64,000 bases of DNA from Phanerochaete sordida. Taxonomy: Eukaryota; Basidiomycota; Agaricomycetes; Polyporales; Phanerochaetaceae. The translations under genes were made by a program, and so were the position numbers. The notes beneath the pieces are model-generated. The model did no database searches. It was given only the letters and a program-made list of their open reading frames with translations, and was not told the DNA's origin. The stretch spans positions 62,001-126,000 of the forward strand of contig BPQB01000080.1 of the NCBI GenBank assembly GCA_019973155.2, written 5' to 3'. Numbering within the stretch: position 1 is the first letter of the stretch; each line of letters opens with the position of its first letter. Below are positions 1-12,880 of the stretch, one piece after another.

Positions 1-3000
1 CCATCATCGGCTTCATCGAGTCGCCGGCGGAGTGCAAACACTAGACGAATGATAAATGCAGCAGCACGTGGGAAGGGTAGCAATGGTGAGACACGTACCT
101 TTCCCAGCGACTGCCGCGAACGAAGCGTTGGCGACGTAGACGTGGAGATCGGGGTCCACGTCGGTAACAGAAGACGTGCAGTAGATCTCAAGGAGCTGGA
201 TATCCGTCAGCGTGTGCTAGGCTCGCAACTAGTTGGAAGAGAAGACAGACCTCGCGAGCGGTGTCAAACAACTTCGTGACGGCGTCTTCCGCCGCCTCCC
301 AATCTGCGCAGCCTTGTACGGCACAGTTGTATGCTGTTCTCCACAGCCACGAGATGTCTTTCGCGGCGACAGCGCGTTGCGCCTTGGGAAGGGATTCGAT
401 CAGAGTTTTCCCTTTGTTCGGGGGTATGAGATCATGACGTCGGCGCCGAGCACTATGGGAGAGGCTCACCGGTGATGAAGTGCCCTATCAAGGTGGGAAC
501 AAAGCCGTTACTTGTCAGGGAACATTGACATCAGCGAGACACGGGATCAGCTAATTGGGTCCGCGCGCACCTATTCACTCCAGGCTCCGCCATGAGCTTG
601 ACGGTGAGCCGAATGATGCAGCGGATCAACGTCAGCGTTTCCAGATGAACGTCGCGCCCATCTTGTGCTTGGACGGTGTCTAGAAGCGCCTGCAGCACCG
701 CGAGTAGCAACGTCTTCATATCGGACTCGTTGGCAAGCTGGGTAGCCAGCAAAAGCATCTTCCGATCGAAATCTGGTGCCTCGGCCATGCCTCGTACCGC
801 TTCAATGGCTAGACAAAGAACAGCCATGAGATGGGAGCGCCAGCGTGTCAGCGAACTGCAAGGACCTTCCGCCTCCGACCCTGAGCAAACAGTCAGCTGC
901 GTGGCACGGCGCCGCCTGGTGAACGCACGGTACCTTGATGAACCGCCGCTAGGAGTGCGACGTAGCGGGTGGCAGCGTCGTTGTTCGGGCACCGGCGGAG
1001 AATTGCTGACGCTCTGGAGTATTCTCGTTGCTGGATATGACAAAGAGCGGCCTTGCGAAAGCACTTAGCATTGCTCGGGCGCGCCATGCTGGCGAACACC
1101 GGGTGGGCGCCGCAGAGGAACCAGTCGGCGGCCGCTGGCCATCGTTTTGCGTTGTAGTGTCTGTCGCCAAATTGCCACAAGAGCTGTATTGGTCAGTCAA
1201 CTTTGGATGGCAAGGAAGGATAACAGCGACCCTGCGAACCGTCAGACAAGCGGTCGCAGGCACCTTCGGGAGAACGATCTCAGCGCCGTGGATACCTGTT
1301 CGGAAGTCGTGCGTAAGCACGGAGCAGCTGAGGTCTCATGAACGTACAGGCGAGAGCGGCCTCGACATCTCGCATTGCCCTGGAATGGTCCTCGTCTTTC
1401 GAGCAATGAAACAAGAGCGACAAGAGCAGACGATCCACGCAGGGTGGACAGCCCTCCGCCTCGGAGTCTACTGCCTTCTGCAGCGCATGCTGATGAACCG
1501 CGGTAACAAGCGTGCTGAACAAGTGTTCATTCAATAACGGACGCCACGACATCATAGGGGTGACCACATACTGATATTGGGCTAGCGTTCTCAACTCCTG
1601 TAAGATGCTGCGAAGGAGATCCGGTCAGCCCGACGTCGGCCGGGCCTAGAAATCCATTGTCACAAGAGACGCACTCGGTAACGTTACTGTCAGAGTAACT
1701 CATGTGATCGATGATGGACTTGAACGCTGAACGGCGTGTGAGCAATAATCGATGAGAGTACAGCACACGGAAGAAGACAGACCATCAAGCAATTGCGACT
1801 CCGCAGCCTTGCGCCGCTTCAGAACAGCTATCCGCATCCAACGAAGCTGTTGGTGCTCCGGGTTTCCCTTGACAGGCAAGAGGTAAGAAGGAGTCTGGTA
1901 CGCGTCCCAGAACAGCCATGCAGCGCACCCGGTCTGCAGCGGAGTCGAGAGTGTCGATCAGTTCGTTCAGGGTTGTCTCAGCCCGGTCCAGATTGTCGGC
2001 GTCGTGAGACGAGGACATGTAATATGCCCGCGCTGTAAACAGAAGTGTAAGGGAGAATGGTTTAGTCGCTCCGTGCTTCGCTTACCCAGACTTCGTAAGA
2101 TAGACCGCTGTGAATGCGGGCCCTAGTTATCGATGTACGCGCTGAGCATGAAATGCACACGATACCTTGAGATCTCCCATTCCGGCAGTTGATGCGTCGT
2201 CCGACAACTCAATGATGGAGAACGCCTTCTGCATCCACTTCACGGCGCCTTCTCCTGGCGGCAGCTGCACGGCGTCGCCATGCCCCTCTCGGACGGTTTT
2301 CAAAATAGACCTCCCGATTTCCAGAAGCTTGGCTGCGAGAGCCACCCGCTGCGGACATAGTGCTCAGTGCATCACAAATCATAACAATGATGCTTTCCAC
2401 ATACGTCGTGGGGCGGCAACAGTCGCACGCGCTGATCGTGTTCTGTAAGTCCATTGAGCGATCGGACAAAGTCAAGTGGGCGCGGCGCACTAACCTGTAA
2501 CCTTGTCCAGGAAGAAGTCTGCTACGCCAGCGTTTCCTTCCCTCCATGCCTATTATCGTAATGATCACCGCAGGCGTATGAGTGCACGTGCAGCATTCCG
2601 GCATCAGGGACCCACCGCTTCCATACGGCTGGAGTGGTACAAAACAACGGCCTGTGCCCTTGTTTGCTGATGGGAAGATTCTGCGTCATCAATCGTCCGA
2701 AGCTGCTCCTCGTACTGGTATGGGAGAGAGGAACATCAGAAGTTCGCTCGGTCCTCGCTGACGGACATTCAGGAACCTTGGCTGCACATGCTAAGATGCT
2801 GGTGGCCACGCCGTGCCGGCCAACCTCTAGTACGGAAATTAAGCGATCGGTGTGGGGGTTCACAGGGACACGACGTTCAGTTTACTCACCGGATAGGCTA
2901 GCACCCGCCTTACTTGCCAGACGCAGCACGTGCACGAGTCCTGCATTCATTCTGTTTGAATAACAGCACCTCGAATAGCTCGATACAAAAGAAGACCCAC

Positions 3001-3540
3001 CTTCAAACGGCTGGTGCTGCTCGAGCCCTGCCTCGATAAGGCGGAACCCTGCCATCCGCACTGCGGTTGGAGGCGGTTCAGCGCTCAGGTTCGTAGGCTT
3101 TTGCGAGACGACAATGCTTACACGCCGCCACAACTTCTGGGCCGACGTCGCTTTCGGCACCCTTGATAGTAGTGGCTGCATTCCAAAGATACACGCCTGC
3201 ATTGAGACCGCATATAGTCAGGACTCGGGACAAATTCCGCCGAAGAGACGCGCACCCTCCCTGTCAAGGGCATCCGCAACATCCTGCCAGTCCTTGTTTG
3301 ATTTTGGACGTTGCTGCGATATCGCCTCAGCCTGCGCGGCAACCTTGTCCAGGTCTGGGACGAGGAGCGACCAGGCGGAGCGCTTGGCCTCCCCGAGACG
3401 CGGTTTGATGACGAGAAGCAGATCTAAACGCGAGCGCGGTTGAGAGGACCTGCGTACGCGCTGCATTTTGCGCGAATCTCACCCTGGATGTCCTGAAAGA
3501 CGGGCAGGATCGCGGCAGCCTTGCGCTTGCGGGCGGACAT
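1..3540 (-). CDS. SPO22: SPO22/ZIP4-like meiosis protein, 3' part beyond the left edge
   Basis: Read leftwards from ATG 3540-3538 and running off the window, so the C-terminus is missing. The gene is cut into many short exons by about 50-nt introns. Spliced frames give a TPR-rich protein of the SPO22/ZIP4 (TEX11-like) family, the meiotic scaffold that links synaptonemal-complex assembly to crossover formation (family knowledge). Visible blocks: exon 1 at 3540-3483 (MSARKRKAAAILPVFQDIQ), LLLVIKPRLGEAKRSAW near 3410, YEEQLRTIDDAE near 2700, LLEIGRSILK and AVKWMQKAFSIIE around 2230-2340, and the family-like block AADWFLCG followed by FASMARPSNAKCFRKAA around 1060-1130. A further exon lies at about 470-230 (SWLWRTAYNCAVQGC). 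Exon borders were checked for the first seven exons only; the rest are approximate. It is divergent from the gene at 3753. Expression would be expected only in meiotic tissue. Confidence 0.85.
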
Positions 3541-3752
3541 GGATGCTGGCGCGGACGATGGTCGCGGAAGGAGACACGCCAACAAGGTTAGGGTTCGCGC
3601 CCCGCCTGTGTGACGGGTGACGGGTGACGGCACGCGAACCGTCATGAAGACGTGACCGTCTGCCGTGTTTGGCGGTGCTGTGACGAGGCCGCGAGTCCGC
3701 GGGGCAGAGTGTCACGCTCCGCTTCGTTCCTCCGACAGCTGACGTGACAAGC
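3541..3752. promoter_or_regulatory. 212-bp divergent promoter between SPO22-like gene and small membrane protein
   Basis: Both neighbours start outward from this spacer (ATG at 3540 on the minus strand, ATG at 3753 on the plus strand), so it must carry the start signals of both unless their 5' UTRs reach further. It contains a short direct repeat, GTGACGGGTGACGGGTGACGG, near 3610. No TATA box was found. Confidence 0.5.
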
Positions 3753-4350
3753 ATGGCATCCGCACAAGAATCGCAGCCCGCGAATACAACAAATCTGCCC
3801 GTCGAGGCGGTAGCAGCAGCAACACGAGTCAGTCCCGGTTCTATCAGACCTCAGGCGACGGAAATGATTCACTCCTCGACGTCTCTGCCCTTCTCGAACC
3901 CAGGAGGCAAAACACGACGGGATCTTTGCCGGCCTGTCCTCAGGCCTACTCGGAGGTCAGTCCCTTTGCACACGATTGTGGGCTCGTCTGTTCATGAAGT
4001 TTGGTCCGGTTCGGAACGGCTCTGACAATGGTTCCGCTCACCATACAGCTCTGATCGGCCAGCGATTCTACAAGTTCGACAGGAACAAGACGATCCTCTG
4101 CGGCGTTGGTATGTAATCCGTTTGGCTAGCTTGAGTTCCGCCTGACCCCTTTCATTGCCACCAATATCGCGTAACACCACGATCATCTGGCTCGCTGACA
4201 TCTTGCGTTCCAGTAACCGGAATCTTGGTTGGCTATCAGTTCACCCAAATATTCACGTCGTCCAATCTCGCCAGGCTGCGCGTGGAGCAGGCACGGCTCG
4301 CCAAGGCAGAGACTGCCGAGCAGCCCTCAGGAGCAGAGCCGGCCGTATGA
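3753..4350 (+). CDS. small two-helix membrane protein, unknown function (107 aa)
   Basis: Four exons: 3753-3827, 3904-3955, 4049-4108 and 4214-4350; phases agree at every junction and give 107 codons plus stop. The product has a polar N-terminus of about 25 residues. A glycine/serine-zipper helix follows (GIFAGLSSGLLG, then ALIGQRFYKFDRNK), then a second helix (TILCGVVTGILVGYQF) and a charged helical tail (ARLRVEQARLAKAE). Two close-packed small-residue helices with a basic loop suggest a small organelle membrane protein, perhaps mitochondrial, but I do not recognise a named family. The start ATG follows AAGC and is the first ATG of the frame. The last intron (105 nt) is longer than usual here. 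Confidence 0.7.
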
Positions 4351-6193
4351 GCCCTAACTTGTCGCTGTACCAGCACTCGGTCGGACGCTGTCGCGCGATG
4401 CATAATGCAGTCCTTTTTACTTCCCTGCCGGCCCTGTCTTACCCACTCACAGCCGAAACCGCCACCTGCGCTGCTTCTTCCGCGCTGTACACGTACACGT
4501 TCGAACCTACCGAATGCGAGAAGCCGCGCCGCGCGAGCGAGCCCTCGCGAGCTTGTTCCTGCCAATCACCGCCGCACCCGGCCGCCAGCAAGGCACCAAT
4601 GCGGCACTGTGCCCTGAGGCACACCGCCCGCATGCGTGCGCGCGTGCCTGCGCGCGGCGCGAGCGGCGCGCGAAGCTGTTTGGCTCCCGGGCCCAGTAGC
4701 AGCGGGCGGCGGACCCTCCGCGGCCAGGCGTCGCCCACGGCGAAGCGGGCCCGTGGAAGCAGGCCGCGGTGCGCACCCTCTGCGCGTCCTGCCACCGTGT
4801 TTTCTGCAAGGGCGCCCCCTGCCGGACGAACCTCGCGCCCTGCCCACACCCTCGGGGTGCGCGAAGGGGGCACCTGCCCGGGGTGGCTGTCCGCGTCGCG
4901 CCCCCGAGGTGTCGCAGCGAGGCCGGCGCAGGCCGCCCCACGCCTCTGTATTTTCATCTCGCGCACGGCCGATGACGACGGCGGGTGTCATGCCTGACGC
5001 TGCGCAGCGAGTGCGAGCTGCACGGACGCTGGGCCTCTGCTGCCCCCTGTAACGCTCTCCGTCGGGCTCCTGTCGCCCCGCGGCGCCCTGTAACAGTGCA
5101 GCGCAGCCCCGCTGCAATCTATCGCGGCGCGGGTCGCAGCTGGCGGCCGCGGCCGCCACGCCCCGACTGCTCGCCGTGGGCCCCTGTTGGGGCCGCCTGC
5201 GCCCCGACGGAGGAGCTCGGGCGATCTGCCGGGCGCGCGCTGTCTCACACTCATTACGCACCGTTCGGGGGCGCACAGCGTGTGCGGCTGGTTCCATGGC
5301 AATCTATTAGGAGGCGACCCGCAGGGCCCCGCCGCACCTCGTCATCGGGGGCTCCCGCGTCTCAGCGCGGGTCGCCGCAGCGGGCCCCGGCCGCGCGCCC
5401 CAGCGCGCACAGCGGTTTTCGCGAAGATTGCACGCGCGGGCGGGAGGCGATTGGCCCGTGCGGGCGGGCTCGGATGCTGTGCATGTGGGCACCTGAGTGC
5501 GGCTGGGGGAGCCCTGGCTCGAGGCCCCTGCCCTCTTTTGTGCTGGGCTGATGAGCGGGTGACGGTGGGGCGAGTGCGATCCGGAAATACGATAGCTATC
5601 AGTCGCCCCGGGGGCTCTCGAAGTTTCCGCTCGTCCGCACCCAGACCGGTGCGCAGACCATCCCATCCGGCCGATGGGGCCACCCGGCCACGCTGGCGCG
5701 GACGTGCCAGGGAAAGAGCCTCCGCTGCTCCCACCGAAACCTGTTCTTCTGGCAGACCGCGCAGGTGCTCCGTCAGCACACCAGGCGACTGTCAAGACGA
5801 CGTACATGATCAACACCCGCCGGGAACTGCCACTCGGCTCATATCGTTGCATGAGGAAACGTGTTTCGCTTGTTACATGTAACTTTGCAGCTATAGACGG
5901 TTTATGAATACAGGGTGTGGCGATGTTGGCTTCTACTGGAGAGATGCGGGTGCGAAGTGATGGATGCGTGACTGTATGCAAGTATTGTGCGACGAGAGGA
6001 AACGGGCAAGTGTGTGACGACAATGCAAGAGGGAAGGGGACGACTGCGACGGAAAGCAAACACTAGCCCAAAATATATGGCATGTACAGTGGGGAACGTA
6101 AACGACGTTGTCGTGCTGAGAATACATAAGTGCAGTCGGAAGAGTCTGAGTTGAGCGTACGATATGCGAAATTATAAGGATAAGAGGCGAGAA
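4351..6193. other. gene-free GC-rich spacer
   Basis: Lies downstream of both neighbours (convergent genes). It is very GC-rich from about 4500 to 5700. Reading frames are open on both strands, as expected from GC content, with low-complexity Ala/Arg/Pro/Gly translations and no recognisable domain. I see no convincing splice series, tRNA or repeat. Confidence 0.5.
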
Positions 6194-8371
6194 TTACAGT
6201 CGGCGATTTTGTGGGCGATTATACAGAGGCGACGGCCGCTGCTGCGGGTCATTAACATAGAAGTGGACGCCGGGCGGACCAGCGTTCGCGAAGGGCGCCG
6301 GCGCGACGCCGCTCTGGATGGGAGCGTGGTACGGCACGGCATGCGGCGTCTGCTGGTGGTAATGCTGATGCGCGTGCGGGTCATAGTGCTGTGCGACCGG
6401 GACGTGCGCTGGCGCGGGAGCAGGCGCAGGGGCGCGGGGTCGGTTCCACGCCAGTTCCGAGAAGTGTGGAAGCGTGGGTACGTTCTCGCGGAGATGACCA
6501 TGGACTTCCTGGGGGCTCGTTGACGCGGACTGGACAACCATTGGGACGGACGGCTGTGCTGCGTAGCCATAGTCTGCCGAGATGACCGGCGGCTGGTGGT
6601 ACCGCAACCGCGCCTTCCTCGGACGGCTCTCATCTTCAGTTGGGGAGCACGCGAGAGAATAGAAGTACAGGTTCTAGAGCGAATATGCGTTAGAGTTCGT
6701 ACACTGCCATCCAAGTTTGATACTGACCTGCGGGGCTGCGTAGGCGCGCTGCCCATCGACATGATATGCAGAGGCCAACGTTTGGGGTGCCACCGGTTGT
6801 CTGACCGAGGCCGACCATGCGGGACTTGGATTGGCCGATCCAGGCTTGACACCGCTAGGAGAGGCACCAATCGAGAGCTTGGAGAAGTGCTGAAGCGGCT
6901 CGGACGGAGATATTGAGTTTGCCGATCGGTGTCCGTGGTGACGTTCTTGCGGGATGTCGAGCGACAGATTCGTGGGCCGCCTAGGTGCCTTCGCGGGATG
7001 AGGGTGCGTTAGGGGTGGCGAAAAGGCATCGTTGGCAGAGCGCTTGGCACCCGACCGCGGCGGAGTGTGGTACTCGACAGGCGCCGGGGTCAAGTAGTGG
7101 TTTTCGTGCGCGGATAGGGCATAGGCGGGGCGACTCGGAGAAGAGGACCGAGCCCGCTGCGTCGGCGCGGCGTGAGAAGGATGTACAGCGGGTCGATGCG
7201 GTCTTGAGTGGGCGTGTACGCGAATGCGCGGCGTCCGACGCCACTGCCTCGAGTCCCGCTCCTTCGCCATGACGAGGCCTTGGAGGAGATTCAGCCACGA
7301 GATGTACGTGGTCTTGTCCACGTAGAGCCCGAAGTCGATACCGAGGAGGAACTCACGTTCCATACGGTTAATCTCCTCCAACTCGATACCCGACACCTCG
7401 GACCAAGTCTTGTTGGTGTAGGTATTACTGGAAATAGCTCGTCAATAACGAATAGGCGACACAAGGACAGCGTTACGTACTCGTCGAGGAACTTGTTCGC
7501 CATCATGAGTGCCGCAATAGCCACTCGGTACTCGCTCCCAGACTGGCCGCTTGTGAAGCGATTACGGATTTTAAGGCGGTAGATGTAGTGTAGTGCGAGT
7601 ACGATGACAGACTGGCTGACTTGTGTTGTTTCCAGAACCTTTTGCATGAACCGAACGAAGTCGGGGGACACAGCCAGCTGTAGCGTAGCGGTAGCCGAAC
7701 TTGGCTTGGGTATCGAGGGCTGCCGCGAAGTCGACGGCGACGCGTCGCGCGACAGCATCGAGAACCAGAGGTAGCACACCATCTCGCACATCTTCTCGGC
7801 GAGGAAGTGCGAGGAGCGGTGGGTGGACCTCGTGAGCCAGTCGACGGGTTCTGGGGGTGGCGAGAACACCTGCGGGCGCTGCTCCTCCTCGTACGCCTCC
7901 GAGTCGGGCTCCATGGGCGACGGAGGTCGCGTGGCCGTGCGCAGGGGCGGCAGCTTCACAGACGAGGACGCATGCGAGTACCACTGCGCGGCATCTTCGA
8001 GTTGCGGAGGCGTTACTGGGAGGCAGAAAAAGTCAGCCAAGTCCGGACTGGCGCTTTGTGCACAACGCGCTAATTTAACGCGACTCACTTGGCGAAATAC
8101 GCGACAGCCGGCTGTCCAACTGGGAGATGGGAGGCAGGGTGGTCTGCTGTGGCGCGTGCGGCTCGGCGACGCGTCTGGGAGGGTGCACGGAGAGCGGCGG
8201 GGTCAGGGGCAGCTCCGTCTTGGGCGGCCGCCAGGCGGACCAGGAGTGCGGGAGCTCGAGCTGGACGGGGCGCGAGTGGTGGTGCATGAGAGGACGTGAG
8301 GGCGTGGGCGGCATTGACGGGGGCGTATATAGAGCCATGGCGGCAGCGTAGGGTAGGGCGGGGGACTTCAA
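6194..8371 (-). CDS. Pho80/PCL-type cyclin (about 665 aa)
   Basis: Four exons on the minus strand: 8371-8089, 8015-7481, 7427-6728 and 6673-6194 (1998 nt in frame). The N-terminal ~165 residues are Pro/Ser-rich. The cyclin box runs from about FLAEKMCEMVCYLWFS through FVRFMQKVLETTQVSQSVI, HYIYRLKIRN, MMANKFLDDNTYTNKTW and VSGIELEEINRMEREFL to DFGLYVDKTTYISWL. This is the signature of the Pho80/Pcl group, which activates Pho85-like CDKs in nutrient and cell-cycle control. The long C-terminal tail is low-complexity (Ser, Pro, His) with the block SPTEDESRPRKARLRYHQPP and then Ala-Pro and His-Gln runs. The start could instead be the second ATG, 11 codons in (8338). Adapter for a CDK rather than an enzyme; the exact paralog is not determinable. 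Confidence 0.9.
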
Positions 8372-11300
8372 ACGAGAGGAAAAGAAGGTAACATATGGAT
8401 GGAGGAGGAGGTTTAAAGAGAAAAGGACGGGAAGATGATCATGGCAGGGGAGTTCGGGCTCGGGAGCGGAAAATTGTGGATATGGTGAAATTCTCGGCTA
8501 GAAACGAACAGGGGACGCGGGACAAGGAGAAGGTTGCCTGAGTTCGGTGTCGCTGGGACATCGAAACTGGCTCGTAAGCGCAAGGCCCATTCGAAAGCGT
8601 AAATTCCATCCGGCCACAGCGCTCGCAGCCCTTTTTCGCTTATTTTTCGCGACTCATCAATTCTGCATCAACAGGCGCCCCCACGCAGATCCCAGTCCCC
8701 CTGATGATCTCACACGAACCTTGTCGAAACTCGCCGTTTTGTTTTCGTGTCCCGCTCGGCCTGTCTTCCGCCGACGCCGATCACCCCGCCGGTGATGGGG
8801 ATTCCCCACCCCGCCTGGGCCCCTGTCTGCCCCCATATGGCTACTTTTGCTCACGTGCACGCCCAATCCGGCACGTCTGCGCGGGCTCAGTCGCCGTGCC
8901 GCCGCGGCGCGCCCGGGCGGGCTCCGTTCAGACCCTGGCGGAGGCAGACCCTGGCCCAAAGCGGGCAACTCCCATGCAATCTTCCGGTACCTCTGTGCTC
9001 CCCGCGGCGCGCCCTTTCGTCCGTAACCACATTTCCATCTTTTCGTGCGCATCTTCCGTCCTAACTGGCACGCCGTCGCGGCCCACCCTTCCTGTGTTGG
9101 CCCCCGCCTCTCGCTTGCCTGCTGCTCGCCGACATGTGCTCACGCTGTGGCGTCCGCTCCTGTCTCCCACACCGCGGCACAGCGTCGCCCCGCGTGCTTT
9201 GTTTGCGACGCCCGAACAGGCTGCCCATCCGCCCGATCTCCCGCCTCGCCTCGCGAGCCCCCGCGGGAACAACCTCCCTATGCGGGCCCTCCGGCTCGCG
9301 CTCGAGCCTTGGCCCGGATCCACCACGCTATCCTCTCCCCGCGCGGCCGTTGTGCGATGATGCAGGCTGCAGCAGGGGCACACACATTTCTCCTGCCGAC
9401 GCTGCAGCGGGCCCAGATCCCATCGCCGTCGGAGGCTCCCTGCCCGTTCTGTCGCTCGCCTTCCGCCGCCAGTGCCAGAACATTCAGGGTGTCTTCGAGT
9501 GCGACTCAATGTGCGCCCACTCCAACGATGGACGGCCGTCCCTTGCGTGCACCCATTCCTGTGCCCAGCAACGCCTCATCTGCCCTGCGAACGCCATCTC
9601 CGCCTCCGGGCGCGAGTTCCTATCATCTGCGCGGGTGGTACGTACGTACACGCTTTGTGCGATCCATTGCTCTTGTTGCCACTCCTGTTGGAAGCCTTCA
9701 CAGAAGAACCGTCGAGCTTCCGCCGCGACAGTTCATCGTCTGCATAGTGAGTCCGCTGCAGTTCCCTGGCTACAAATTCTATCAGCTCCATCCCGGAGCA
9801 TGCACGGCGTTCCTTGTCACTTTTGTCCGGGCCCTCGCAACTCACGCCAGCGCGCACGCGTCTGGTCCGTCCGCAGCCCATTTGACGAGGCGCGGACCTG
9901 CACGTCAGCCCACTGTCGACATGCCCACGACCTTCTGTCGGACGATGACGAGCGGCAACGCCAGGCCACTCCGTGCACCGCTGCTGCAGGCGAGCTTCTA
10001 TATCCGGCAGACGCGCGACGAGGGTCCTCCGCCGTCGCATGCCCCCCCAGCTTACGCACAATGAGTGGCGGCCGCCCTGAAACGGCCGGTGCCCACCGTG
10101 CGGACGCTGTAGCGCATGCGACGCACCCGGCGACCACCCTGGCGAGCGGCGCGGCCGCTGCGCCGAGCACACGTAAGGGCCCCCCGCGTCGCCACTTCCG
10201 GGCCCGCTGCCACAGCGTAGCGTAAGGGCGCGTCGGGCCCTGCTGGCGTGCCCGACCCCCACCCAGACGAGGCCCCCGGGCCCCCGCACGCAGCGTGCAG
10301 CCGCCGCCGACCGCGTCCGGCCGCAGGGCCCCGCTGTACATCCTCCGCGCGCGCTCGTGTGCGTGTGCGTGTGCCGTGCGCAGTGCGCGCGTGCCCGGAT
10401 GCGGCGGGCGCCTGAGCATGCAGTCGGTTCGGTAACTTGCCACACGCATTGTTGTGCCGAGAGCTTCCCCTCATTGGGGCGATCAATCTGAGATGGATTC
10501 GTGCCTAATCCGCTTTTGTCCTAGACGCGGCGCGGCGTTTTGGTCCGCGAGCGCGGGTGCGGGCCCTGCACAAACAGCCTTCGTTTAATTAGCTCAGCAT
10601 CCCGCGCCTCGCGGGGACCAGGTATCCACGGACATAGCGAGCACACCGTCCATCAGAGCACTCTCAGTGGACGCTATTTGCATGATCACAGTTGAGACAG
10701 GTTACAACATGCGAGCTGCGAGCACTGCGGCGCCAGCCCGCCTCGCCCGCCTCGAGCTGTCGGACGACCCGCAGTGGCGACTGCAGCCGTGCGCGCTGGG
10801 GTATGACATATCGAGCCGGACCCCTAACCCCACCGGGCTTCGCGCGTCCGGACTCCTGGCCAGGTGCTGCGTGTGCCTGCGGCGACGGAGACGGAAATTT
10901 TCGCACGGTAAATATGTTGGACGCGGTAACACGTATCAGATCAGACCGTTTGTTACGAAAGCGCGACCCGCGTCGTACTGACAGCTCGGTAATGGCTCCG
11001 ACGGGGCGCCCGCGCATTTTGCAGCGCCGCGGCACACCCGGATGGGGCAGCGCACACTGCTAACGTGCGTGAATGGTTACTGCGCCCAGTGGCGGCACCT
11101 TTACCTGCGCTGGACTCTCCGCGTGCCCTTGTCGCCGCATCGGGGCTAGCAGCGAGCGTGCGCGGCGGCCTGCGCGCTGCCCGCGACGGCGGGGCGGACA
11201 CGCGAGCATCTGCGCCGCCGCACCGATCCCAGCAGGCGCGATGGCGCCTCGGCGATCTGGCCCAATCTCAGAGCGAAACCCTGACGCCACCCGGCTGTTG

Positions 11301-12880
11301 ACGTGTGCGATCGCGCGATCTCGCCGCCGCCGCGTCCAGCTGCTCTTTGTGTGAGTTCGCCCGCAGCGCGTGCACGCTCCGCCGCCACGCCATCAGATTA
11401 TCAGCCCTGCACGCAATTTAGTGCCGTCGCGACCGCGCCGCCGCCCAGCCCCCCAGGTGCCCGCGCGCGCAGCGCGGGAGAGATCGCCCACAAGGTGGGT
11501 CCGCCGCCAGGGGCCGCCCCGCCCTGGCTCTGCTCCTGCCCCGCGCGGCAGCGCGTTTCTGTCGAGCGGGCGGCAGCAGCTGGCAGCAGCAGCTCGCCCG
11601 ACGCACGGACGCCGCCACGCCTGCGCGTGCCACGCCGGTCCAGGCCCCGTGCGCGCTGCGCAAACAGGCGCGCGCGGATAGGCTCGGATTTGCCGCGATT
11701 TGCCTCGCGCCGTAACGGGCCTAGCGACGGCGGCGTGCCCTGCGCGGTGCTGCCGTTGCGTGGTGCGCGCACGCAGCATGCTGCCCCTCCGCCTCCGCGA
11801 GCGACCCGCCTAGACCCGCGCCCTCGTCGGCCGCGCATTTTTCTAGCCTATTTTTTTCTCGCTCGCTGGCTCGCCGAATTTTTTCGCGCGCGATCGCCAC
11901 CGACCGCGCATTACGCATGCGTGCAGTGCCGCTGCACGACACAACACGCGCACGCGGCACGGTTTAGCACACGCCCCCGTTCAGGTAGAACGGTGCGCCC
12001 CGGTCAAATTGCCAGACAAAATCAGGCGTGCGCCACGCCGCCGCGTCGATACAGGGCGCACGCCTATCGATGGGATATCGCTCCCCGCGCAGGACAAACG
12101 GAGCACCCGCGCGCCGTGCACCAGCAACGCAGCAGGCTAGCGTCGCGATGAGACAGCACCGAGACAGCACTAAAGTCTAAGACGCAGCACGCTCTGCGGC
12201 GGGGCCAGGGACGGGGTGCGCACTCTGCGGCACGGCCGCTGACGTCGAGCCGCCGGCAGGCGCGTCACCGTGTGCAGTCGACGCGCGCGGAAGGCTGTCG
12301 AACGCGGCCGCGCTGCGCCGCCTGAGGGCCCCAGAACCGGCGGGCGAAGGTGCGCGAACGCTGCGAAGGCGCGAAGCACGCAGGGTGCCGCGGGTGCTGT
12401 GCCCCACAGGCACGCCGCGCGTGCGTCCGGATGTCCCGATTTCGCTGCGTGCGCGCGCTGCCGCTCGCTGGCGTGGGCGTGCGCGCGGTGCGCGGTTCTG
12501 GACGCGGACCCTGGCTGGCGTCGGCGCGGAAATGGGACGCGGCGCGAGTGGCGCGGCGTGCCGAGGGAACCTCAGCGTGGCCGGCAGACCCTGAGCAGAG
12601 CTATGTGGAAGGAGTGGGCTGGCGTGCCCGGATCGGTGCCTTCGTAGCTGGTCTAGATAGGGCAAGTCGCGAGGAGTATGCTAGTCTGGACGTCGCGGGT
12701 GATTCGATGGGCGCGGGTATGGCAGATGGCGCCGATACGACTCGGGGACCAAGAAGAGCCCTGCGTGCAGCTGGACAGTACGTTCCAAATGAGGCGTTGG
12801 CTGTGACGCGCGCAGAGCCTTTCGCCGAGCAAAGATGTCCTTCATTTGGCGGTGCGAGTGAACGAAGAGGCGGCACCTTC
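8372..12880. other. 4.5-kb GC-rich region without recognisable genes
   Basis: Upstream of the cyclin start. From about 8850 to 12600 the sequence is extremely rich in CpG-containing words. This leaves frames open for hundreds of codons on both strands (the longest, 9045-10064, has 339 codons). None shows a domain, signal peptide, splice pattern or codon bias that singles it out from its antisense. The first few hundred bases probably hold the cyclin promoter and 5' UTR. No tRNA, rRNA or transposon ends were found. Confidence 0.5.

Noticed and set aside
4155..4997. 280-codon frame overlapping the end of the small membrane protein gene
   Set aside because: It reads the last exon in the wrong frame and continues into GC-rich DNA; low-complexity and unlike any protein.
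9045..10225. Overlapping long plus-strand frames of 339 and 363 codons in the GC-rich region
   Set aside because: Equally long frames occur on the opposite strand and in other phases. Translations are Arg/Pro/Ala/Ser-rich without domains; this is expected from high GC and few stops.
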